A stretch of 64,000 nucleotides of DNA, from contig NZ_KK073872.1 of assembly GCF_000585335.1 (NCBI RefSeq), forward strand, positions 62,001 through 126,000, given 5' to 3'. Of the stretch, positions 19,201 to 27,200 are shown piece by piece (the first letter of the stretch is position 1; every line of letters starts with the position of its first letter). A program made the position numbers and the translations under genes. The notes beneath the pieces were generated by a model. The model made no database searches. It was not told the DNA's origin and saw only the letters and a list, made by a program, of their open reading frames with translations. Source of the stretch: Cloacibacillus evryensis DSM 19522 (GTDB taxonomy: Bacteria; Synergistota; Synergistia; Synergistales; Synergistaceae).

Positions 19201-19744
19201 CGAAGTCTACTCCAACACCGGAGGGCAGGCCTCCAAATCCACGCCGAGAGGAGCCGTGGCCAAATTCGCTGCGGCCGGCAAACGCATGGGCAAAAAAGAC
19301 CTCGCCATGATGGCCATGAGCTACGGCAGCGTCTACGTGGGGAAAGTGGCGTTGGGAGCCAACGACGCGCACACAGTCAAAGTCTTCCAGGAAGCCGAAG
19401 CCTACGAGGGACCGTCAATAATAATCGCCTACTGCCACTGCATAGCGCACGGCATAGACATGGTCAAAGGACTTGACCAGCAGAAAAAAGCGGTAGACTC
19501 GGGCCACTGGATGCTCATGAGATACAACCCCGACCTTGCGAAAGAGGGCAAAAACCCGCTCGTCATAGACTCCAAAGAGCCGAGCCTGCCCCTTGAAGAC
19601 TACATCTACAACGAAGTGAGATACAAAAGCCTCAAAGCGACGGCCCCGGAAGAGGCTGCGCAGCTGCTCGAAGAAGAGAAAAAAGCCATTGCCGACAGAT
19701 GGAGATTCTACAGGCATATGGCTGAGATGAAGATGGAGGGGTAA
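16211..19744 (+). CDS. nifJ: Pyruvate:ferredoxin (flavodoxin) oxidoreductase, single-chain
   Basis: 1177 residues, the full length of the one-chain homodimeric enzyme that converts pyruvate and CoA to acetyl-CoA, CO2 and reduced ferredoxin. The N-terminal domain starts with LDGNEAAAHVAHAVNE and IYPITPSSPMGEWSD. Two [4Fe-4S] motifs follow, CIQCGKCVLVCP (about 686) and CTGCGLCAANCP (about 742). A third cluster and thiamine diphosphate site follow at CAGCGETPY (about 816), GGDGWAYDIG (about 968) and YSNTGGQASKSTP. ATG 16211 has GGGAGG upstream. Two TATAAT boxes (16142 and 16153) lie in an AT-rich leader after the fumC terminator, so it has its own promoter. It completes the fumarate to acetyl-CoA route and supplies reduced ferredoxin for Nfn. 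Confidence 0.97.
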   Translation: MSEKKMVTLDGNEAAAHVAHAVNEVISIYPITPSSPMGEWSDQWSAESRPNIWGTVPLVEEMQSEAGASGAYHGALQAGALGTTFTASQGLLLMIPNMYKIAGELTSTVMHVTARSVAAHALSIFGDHSDVMAVRNTGWAMLSSATVQESMDNALIAQMATLEGKVPVLHFFDGFRTSHEEMKIEEIPYDAMRACIDDDLVREHRYNRLTPDAPFIRGTAQNPDVFFQSMEGRNRYYADMPDTVQQAMDKFAKTIGRQYHLFDYYGSPEAERVIIIMGSGAAVAREAVDRLNQEGEKVGLIIVRLFRPFDITRFTNALPGTVKKIAVLDRSKDPAANSEPLCADVKEALNGSGITIVGGRYGLSSKDFTPAMVKGVYDELRKLAPKDGFTIGIEDDVTYTSLPYDPSFDTENPKTVRCLFYGLGSDGTVGANKNSIKIIGQETDLYAQGYYSYDSKKSGGITVSHLRFGPDPIYASYLINKANFLACHVYSFLEKLDILKNAADGGTFLLNAPFGPEQIWDKLPKTYQQKIIDKHLKLYVIDAVKIAKQTGMGSRTNTIMQTCFFAISGILPQDKAIKAIKDSIIKSYTKKGQAIVDKNIKAVDETLANLYQVKVPAEATSAFDILPPVAEDAPEFVKQILGPMMIMEGDSLPVSALPEDGTYPSATTQYEKRNIAIDIPVWDPSLCIQCGKCVLVCPHAAIRAKVYAPEKLEQAPAAFRHAQAKFPNFKDYDFTIQTAPEDCTGCGLCAANCPINKTKAEDPHRPLIMRTQMPIRETEKANWNYFLSLPETDKAKLNTATVKDVQLLRPLFEFSGACAGCGETPYLKLLSQLFGDRAIIANATGCSSIYGGNLPTTPWAVNDQGRGPAWSNSLFEDAAEFGLGFRLTIDKHREYAAELLTKMTPELGEQTVREILDAPQTTGEQIKAVTDEIDRLKEQLCCIETQQAEELESVIDNLAKKSVWCVGGDGWAYDIGYGGLDHVIASGKNVNILVLDTEVYSNTGGQASKSTPRGAVAKFAAAGKRMGKKDLAMMAMSYGSVYVGKVALGANDAHTVKVFQEAEAYEGPSIIIAYCHCIAHGIDMVKGLDQQKKAVDSGHWMLMRYNPDLAKEGKNPLVIDSKEPSLPLEDYIYNEVRYKSLKATAPEEAAQLLEEEKKAIADRWRFYRHMAEMKMEG

Positions 19745-19952
19745 ATCGGCGTTTATACGCACCGTCTGCGTCATAACTTTGGGGTCTGCGGTCCTGCGGC
19801 AAACGCACCCGCATGCTGCGGCAATATGGATAATTTGAAAGAGTTCCCCGCCAATGGCGGGGAACATTGCCTTGCAATCGCCGTATTGGTATACGGCTCC
19901 GGGCGCAGACCCCAAAGTTATTTAGCATCCGGCACGTCTAAACGCCGATTTA
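19742..19952 (+). repeat. Large palindromic intergenic repeat, copy A
   Basis: Outer arms TAAATCGGCGTTTA (19742-19755) and TAAACGCCGATTTA (19939-19952) are perfect complements. Inner arms TAACTTTGGGGTCTGCG (19774-19790) and 19904-19920 pair perfectly over 17 bp. Within the loop are further hairpins (GTTCCCCGCC / GGCGGGGAAC near 19843-19866, and CCGTAT / ATACGG). It starts at the nifJ stop codon. Copy B at 29193 has the same outer arms and flanks but a different inner stem. Together with the compound repeat it fills the 530-bp gap 19745-20275; I see no gene there. Confidence 0.85.
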
Positions 19953-20058
19953 CGCGATTGCGAGGAAAAGATAAATAGCGATTTACCGCTCTGCCCTCCC
20001 GTCGCTCCGGCCTCCGAGCCGGAGCCTATGATTGTTGGCTTGGTTTATCTTTTTAAAA

Positions 20059-20264
20059 GGCTCCCTCGCCGAGGGAGCTCCCCGCGAAGCGGGGTGAGGG
20101 AGTGTTGACCTTGGGTTTTGTTTTTGTTCTGGCCTTATCCTATTCCGCGGCTTCCGCCGCGGGCACTGTGTGGCGCGGAAAACATGCGCCGCGCAGTACA
20201 ACACTCCTTCCGACCCGGCGCAAAAACCGTGCGCCGGCCCACCTCCCTCGGGGAGGGAGGCTTT
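20059..20264. repeat. Compound MITE-like repeat with CTCCCTCG ends
   Basis: The element runs from GGCTCCCTCGCCGAGGGAGC (20059-20078) to CCTCCCTCGGGGAGGGAGGC (about 20242-20261). Between them is a chain of hairpins, and a GTGTTGACCTTGGGTTTTG stretch. Its inner parts recur in reverse orientation at 29362-29653. It has no coding capacity I can support and ends 12 bp from the LytTR regulator stop. Confidence 0.75.
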
Positions 20265-20275
20265 AAGCCTATCAT

Positions 20276-21001
20276 TCATCTTTCCCCGTTGACTTTATAC
20301 CTTGCGTACTCCGCGGCTATGCGTTCTCGGACTCGGCGGCCGAGCTTTATCTCCTTGCCGGTGTCCAGCAGCAGGCCTTCGCGCGTTACTGCGGAGATGC
20401 GGTCGGCGTTCAGCAGGCTTGCGCGGGCGATCTTGAGGAAGCGCCCGTCTTCGAGCAGGCGCTGCTCGTAGTCGGCGTATTTGCCGCTCAGCGCGAGCGT
20501 CTCGCCGCCTTTCAGTTCCAGGTAGATTATCAGCAGCCGTTTGCTGAGCGTCAGGATATCGGCGAGCAGGACGTGCCGTTCGCCGACCGCGCACTTTACC
20601 ATCATCGAGGCGGAGGCGCGCAGGGCGCGGCTTGCGGCGAAGGCCAGCGCGTCGAAGAGCAGCGCGCTGTTCTCGCGCACCGGCTTCAGCACATAGCCCG
20701 CGGCGTGCACGCTGTAGCCCTCGATCGAAAAATCACGGCTCGAGGTGACGAAGATGATCGCGCACGACGGCTGCGCCTCTCGCAGCGCGCGCGCCGCCTC
20801 CATCCCGTCCATCTCGCCCATGATGATGTCGAGCGCCGCCACGTCGAAAGACTGCTCGCCGAGCGCGGCGGCAAACTCCTCCGCCGAGGCGAACTCGCGG
20901 CAGACGGCTCCCGTCACGCCCACGCGCGCCAGGTACTCCTCTACTAAAGAAACGATCTCCGCGCGCTCGTCGGCGCGGTCGTCAACAACGGCGATCCTCA
21001 T
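20276..21001 (-). CDS. LytTR-family response regulator (AgrA/LytR type)
   Basis: 241 residues. The N-terminal receiver domain has the acidic pair in VVDD (7-8), the phospho-acceptor Asp in VAALDIIMGEMDG (58) and the conserved Lys in YVLKPVREN (106). The C-terminal LytTR DNA-binding domain (about 135-235) includes FLKIARASLLNADRIS and GKEIKLGRRVRE. LytTR proteins bind direct repeats about 21 bp apart upstream of surface, toxin or competence genes. ATG 21001 has GGGAG eight bases upstream. No histidine kinase gene is adjacent, so its signal partner lies elsewhere. It diverges from the giant surface protein, with a matching operator candidate at 21066-21096. Confidence 0.93.
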   Translation of the reverse strand: MRIAVVDDRADERAEIVSLVEEYLARVGVTGAVCREFASAEEFAAALGEQSFDVAALDIIMGEMDGMEAARALREAQPSCAIIFVTSSRDFSIEGYSVHAAGYVLKPVRENSALLFDALAFAASRALRASASMMVKCAVGERHVLLADILTLSKRLLIIYLELKGGETLALSGKYADYEQRLLEDGRFLKIARASLLNADRISAVTREGLLLDTGKEIKLGRRVRERIAAEYARYKVNGER

Positions 21002-21065
21002 GCATCGGCTCCCATAAACAAAAATTGCGGCGTCCGTGCCGCCCGTAATTATTATACATCCCGTT

Positions 21066-21096
21066 TGTACATTCGAGGGGTAAAAATGTACATTCG
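21066..21096 (+). promoter_or_regulatory. Candidate LytTR operator: direct repeats 21 bp apart
   Basis: TGTACATTCG occurs at 21066-21075 and again at 21087-21096, exactly 21 bp (two helical turns) apart. That spacing is the rule for LytTR-domain binding sites. It lies between the LytTR gene (starting at 21001, leftward) and the surface-protein promoter (21120-21147, rightward), where it could control both. Confidence 0.65.
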
Positions 21097-21119
21097 CGCG
21101 CCATTTGCCCTTGACAGGC

Positions 21120-21147
21120 TTGAAAAAAGCGGCCCCGCGCTCATAAT
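21120..21147 (+). promoter_or_regulatory. Promoter of the giant surface-protein gene
   Basis: TTGAAA (21120-21125), 16-nt spacer, CATAAT (21142-21147). An alternative TTGACA at 21111 is too far from the -10. The site lies 23 bp after the direct repeats, a position where an upstream-bound LytTR activator could contact polymerase. Confidence 0.5.
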
Positions 21148-21220
21148 CGGGGTGCGGAGGCGGCCTTGTGCCCCTCCGCGGACGGAATCATCGTAATTAA
21201 GCAAAGGGAGGATATTATAA

Positions 21221-24200
21221 ATGCGATTCATCAGGCAGATCATTCAACAATTGGGGCTTTCGCCCCGGGAGGGCGGCGGCGGCGCGAAGCGCTTCTGCCT
21301 GCCGCTGCTCGCGCTTATCTGCGCGGCGGCGCTGGGAAGCTGGCTGCTGATGCGCCCCTCGTCGGCGGCGATCACGCCGGACACGGCGTGGTATGAAAGC
21401 AACCCCCACGCCCGGGAATTTTACATCTCCACCTCGGCGGACCTCGCGGGGCTGGCGCAGCTCTTCAATGACAGCTATAATCCTAATTTATACGGCAAGA
21501 CCTTCCACCTCTCCGCCGACATCGACCTCGGCGGAGTGCCGTGGACGCCGATCGGCAACGAGACCTACGTCTTCCAGGGAACCTTCGACGGCGGCGGCCA
21601 CGCGGTGACGGGGCTTTATATCGACGGGAGCGAAGACTACCGGGGCCTCTTCGGCTATATCTTTAACGCGACGGTCAAGGACCTCTCCGTCTCCGGCTCC
21701 GTCACAACGACCGGGGGCAACGTCGGTGCGGTCGCGGGATGCGCTAATCAGAGCACGATAACCAACTGCGTGAGCGATGCCGCCGTCAGCGGCGGTTCCA
21801 ATGTCGGCGGCATCGCCGGCAGCGTCGAATGCAGTATTTATGATCCCGTAGACATCTCCGGCTGCGTCAACGGCGGCAGGGTCTCGGGTAGAGAAAATAA
21901 CATCGGCGGCATCGCCGGCGCACTTAACAACGCCATCGCCCGTGACTGCGCGAACGCCGGCGCGGTCACGGGCGGCGGCAGTGGGAACAGCGGCATCGGC
22001 GGCATAGTCGGCTACGGCAGCGGCGGGGGTGTTGTGAACTGCCTGAACCGCGGCGACGTCAGGGCGGAGAACGCCGGTGCCAACGCCGGCGGCATCGTCG
22101 GGTATTACTCCAATATAAGCGCGGAGTTCTGCACGAACATGGGGCGGGTCTACGGCGGCGGCTATGCCGGAGGCATATTGGGGAACCACTTTGCTGGGGA
22201 TTCCACCGTCACCTCCTGCGCCTCCGTGGGAGGCGTGAGCGGCGGTGGGAGTAGGGGCGCGATAGTAGGCGGGGCCTTTTTTACAGGATCCGATGGAAGC
22301 CAATCTCGGTACGCCACTCTCTCCAACTGCCTCTGGTACGAGAGCGGCTCCGTGAACGCCGGCCTCAAGGCGGCGGGCGACGACGACGATGAGGGGAAAT
22401 TCACCGCGGCGATGGCCGCCTCGGCGGACAATTACGGCGGCTTCATCGCCACCTACGCGCCGGACCCCTTTGCCTCCGCTATACCGGCGGGCAAGACGAA
22501 GAGGCTCTTCCGCAGCTGGCCCGGCGTAAAGGCGGGCGCGGTGACGGCGGTCAGCTATGACGTCTCGCCGGATATAGGCCTCACGCTCAGCGCGGACGTC
22601 AACAAATCCGTCGCCGCGACGATGACGACCAGCGGCGACTATCGGGTCAGCGCGACGGCGACCTTCACCCCGCTGCAGCTCGCAAGCGGCGACGTGACGC
22701 CCTACACCACGGAAAATATGACGCTGCGCGTCGGCGAGGGCTGGCCATATCTGCCGGTCGTATACGTCACGCCCAACGGCACGGGCGAGAAGGACGGCTC
22801 ATCGTGGGCGAACGCGATGGGCGGCGCGGATTTCAGCGCGATGCTCAAATGGATAAACAGGCAAAACAGCGGCACGGCCTATGAGTTCCGCGTCGCCGCG
22901 GGCATATACGCGCAGAAGGAGACGCTGTATCTGTCGAAGGGCGTCAAGCTCTACGGCGGCTTCGCGGGGACGGAGACGGATATCGACGCGCGCGAGATCG
23001 CGAAGAACGTCACCACGCTGACGGCGGCGACTGGCGCGTCCATCAGCATCGTCACCGGCGGCGAGGACGCGACGTCGGCGGACACCGTGCTCGACGGTTT
23101 CACGATCACGGGCGGCAAGGGGACAGTACAAAGTGATGGGAATTATTACGGAGGTGGAATTTTCATCTCATCATCCAACCCCGCCATTGCCAACTGCGTG
23201 TTTTCTGACAATAATGCTTTTGCCGGAGGCGGTATGTTTCTTGAAAAGTCAAACCCCGCCATTATCAACTGCGATTTTTCCAATAACAGCGGCACTGCCG
23301 CCGGCGGCGCTCTGTATATGGAGTTCAGCGCGCCATATATTAAAAACTGCGCCGTGACAAACAACGTTGGCGGCGGCATCTATGGGCAGGATTCCAGCAT
23401 CATCGCCGAGGGCTGCGTATTTAAAGACAATACCTATGCCAGTGGGGTAGGCGGCGGCGGAATCGGCCTTGTTGAATGGGACGACGGAGATCCAACGATT
23501 CTATCGTCGATAAAGGACTGTTCCTTCATCGGTAATTCCGCAAAGGCAGGCGGCGGCGGTTTATTTACGGAGAAACCCCTCAGTATCATAAACACCACCT
23601 TCAGCGGCAACAGCACGGACGTTAACGGCGGCGCGATTTGGTCGTATATAGAGCTGTCGATAGCCAACTGCACATTCAGCGACAACAAGGCTCCCAAGGC
23701 ATTCGGCGGGGCCATTTCCGCGAGAGATAAGTTAGCGGTGGTCAACTCTGTATTCCGCAACAACAGCAGTAAAGCAGGCAACCCCGATATACACACGGAG
23801 ATTAGCAGCGCTACGGCCACACTCCAACATTGCGTGATAAAAGAGGGCGGCGCGGGCGGAGACGGCGCGATCACCTCTTCCGACATCTTCACCGGCGACC
23901 CGAAGTTCCTCACCGCCTCGCCCGACGACAACGGCGGCCCCGTGCCGACGATGGCGGTCTCGGCGGGCGGCTCGGCATACCGCAACGGCCTCGCGCCGGG
24001 CGCGCATGAGATCGGCGGCGTCAGCGTCACCGTTCCCGCCGCCGACGCGCGCGGCGTATCGTTTGACGTGACCAGCGCCGACATCGGCGCTTACGCCTGG
24101 AAGGCGGAGGGCTTCTCCGTCAGCGGCAGCCTTGAACTGGCCGCGGGCGCTTCGGCGGACCTCGCGCCCTACGCGGAGGCGAAGCTCGTCTCGACGGACG

Positions 24201-27200
24201 TCCGCGATACGAACGCGGGCCGCGCGGCGGTGTGGACTAGCGTCAATACAGGCGTTGCCACAGTCGCGGACGGCGTCGCTTCCGGCGTCGCCAGAGGCAA
24301 AACGACGTTGACAGCCTCCTTCGGCACCGTCAGCGGCTCCCTGCCGGTGACGGTGCTCGCCGCGCACGGCGACGTGACGGAAGAGCGCATGACGGACACC
24401 CCCGACGCGAACGGTTACGGCTCCGGCGTGATCGCCGTCTCCTCCGACGCGAGGGAGAGCATCGCGATCTACGACGCGCTTGGTCTGCTCTCGGCCGACC
24501 AGAAGCTCCCCGCGAACATCGACCCGACCGCGAAGCCGATCGACGCGTCGAGCGTGGACGTGACGACGAGCGCGGATATCTACACAAGCGCCGACATCCG
24601 CGGCGCGGTGGCGCGCTATCTCAGCATAGACGCGGAGGCGGAGGGCGATTCGCCCTACAAGGTGCGCCTCGTCCAGGTGAACAACACCGTCGCCTCGCGC
24701 GCGGGAGAGGGCGATACGCTCTTCGCGAAGTTCTGGCGCTTCCTCACGAGCTTCTTCGGCGGTAATGCCGACGAGCACGCCGACGACTATCTGCCTTTGC
24801 AGACGAACTTCGTCATCAGCGAAGACCAGCTTCCGGGCCATCTCGCGTATAGGTTCGGTTGGCAAAAGAACTCTGAACAAGACTATAAGTTCACCTCCGA
24901 CGACATGACGGAGTTTATCAGGGAGGTCAACCCCTTCGTCGTCGTCAGGAGCGGCGACGCCGTCGAGGCGCGCAGCCTCTACGACATCGTCAGCGGCGAC
25001 GTGACGAAATACATCACCGTCGAGCGCGCGGGGACGACGGACACCACCAGCAATATCGATCACTTCACCTACACGATCAAGACGCGCGTGCTGCTCTTCA
25101 ACAAGGCGGGCGCGGTGACGGTGGGCGCGGGCAAAGAGTTCGTCATGCCCGTGACGCTCTCGGACGACGCTAAGACGCGCGCAAGCGGCAACTACTTCCT
25201 CGTCGAGGACGGCGCGGCGGACGACAGATACGACCTCTGCCTCGCCTTCGCCGTGAAGACGCCGAAGGTGCTGCACGTCAAGCAAAACGGCGGCGCGGAC
25301 GGCAAGAGCGGCGACGGCGCGACATGGGGTACGGCGCTGACAAGCGCTGACTTCGCCGACCGGCTGAGGCAGATAAACGGCGAGGTGGTTCCGGGCGCCG
25401 ACGCATTCTACGCCGCCGACGAATACGGCTATGAGTTCTGGGTGGCGAGCGGCGACTACAGGCCGACGGCAGATGACGATAGCGGATACTACTTCGCGCT
25501 GACCTCGAACGTCAGGCTCTACGGCGGCTTCGCCGGCACGGAGAGGAGCGTCGACGGGCGCGCGGCGGGGAACGTGAGCACGCTCAGCTGCAAGCTGGCG
25601 GAGAACGAAACGTCCTCCGTGCTTGCCGGTACAGAGGTCAAAGGCGCGGTCGTCGACGGCTTCACCGTCAGCGGCGGTGCAAGCGGCCTCTATCTTGTGA
25701 ACGCCGAAGTAAGAATAAGCGGCTGCCGCGTCGAGGGCAACACAGAGAGAGGCTTCTATGCATACTCTTCGCGCCTCGAGATCGAATCTTCCCTCATAGC
25801 CGCCAACGGCCGCAGCGGTATTGATTGTTGGTCCGGCGCCGTTACGCTGAAAGACAGCACCCTCACCGGCAACAAGACCGGCACTGCAGGCGGCGCGGTC
25901 TATATGCAAGGGGGGATCTGCGCACTGCGGGCGGAGAACTGCACATTCAGCGGCAACAGCGCGGAAAGTAACGGCGGCGCTGTCTCGTTTGTAGACAGCA
26001 GCGGCGAACTGCTGCTGGCCAACTGCACATTCAGCGGCAACAGCGCGGGAACTGAAGGCGGCGCTGGCGGCGCGATCGCCAACCCGCCGGCGGGATTCAA
26101 GATATACAACACGCTCTTCGCCGGCAACACGGCGACATCGGGCAAAGACGTCTACGCGCCGAACCAAGGCGAGCTCGTCAACTGCCGCTTCGACGCGGGC
26201 GGCATCGAAGCAGACAGCGTAGTAACTTCAAGGGACTGCACGACCGCCGACGCGCTCCTGCTCACCGCCTCGCCCGACGACAACGGCGGCCCCGTGCCGA
26301 CGATCGCGGTCTCCGCGGGCGGCTCGGCCTTCCGCGCGGGCGTCACGCCCGGCACGGTAATCAGCGGCGGCTTCAAGACCCCGCTCACCGACGCGCGCGG
26401 CGTATCGTTCGACAAGGCGCACGCGGAGATAGGGGCTTACGCCTATGAGATAGCAAGCGCCGACGCCTACGTCAAGGCCGACGCGCCGGAAGAGCTCATT
26501 CTCGGCACGTCGTCCGACATCGACAATGTATTCTCGCTCGCGGCGCACCTGACGGGAACGGCCTCGCCCGACAGATACGCGGCCGCTTTCAACATCACAA
26601 GCGTCGCTTCGGACGTAATTTCCGTTGACAACGGCGCGCTGTACGCGCTGAAAACCGGCAGTTCAACGGTAAAGGCGGAATCGACGAAGGGAACGCAGGC
26701 GAACGGCAAGCCCGTAGAGTTCAGCGAGTTCAGCGGAGTAACAAAAACGCTGAAAGTTGCGATCCCCGTGGCGTCGCTCGACATCAGCGAGAGATCGCGC
26801 GTCATCCGCAGGGGCGCAAGCGCCCAGTTCAGCCTTGTCCTTCCGAACGGCTATACTTCGGCGGACATCGAGAGCAGAGATATTGCGTGGAGCCTTACTA
26901 CAGGCACAGACTACAGCATAACGGCGGACGGGCTTTCCGCCACGGTGACGGCGGGTAATGTTTCGTTTGGCGCGTCTTCAACTATAACGGCGACGATCGC
27001 CGGTAAAACGTCCGGCGAGACAAAGACGCTGACGGCGGCTGTAAGCACGCCCGTAGGCGAAACGCCGAAGCCGCCCGTGACGCCCGCCAACCGCACCGAC
27101 GGCGCCGGCGGCGAAAGCGGGAGCGGCATACTGGACATCGTCGGCACGAGCGAGGACTTCGCGATCTACGACGCGATGAAGGGCCTTGGCGCCGCGGCGA

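Noticed and set aside
19742-19952. Palindrome A as an IS200/IS605-type element end or a tRNA-like gene
   Set aside because: There is no transposase, and the structure has no cloverleaf or conserved tRNA positions.
23732-26167. 811-codon open frame antisense to the surface-protein gene
   Set aside because: The plus strand encodes recognisable beta-helix and Ig-like repeats through this stretch. The antisense reading is Arg/Ala/Val-rich low-complexity sequence without a ribosome site.
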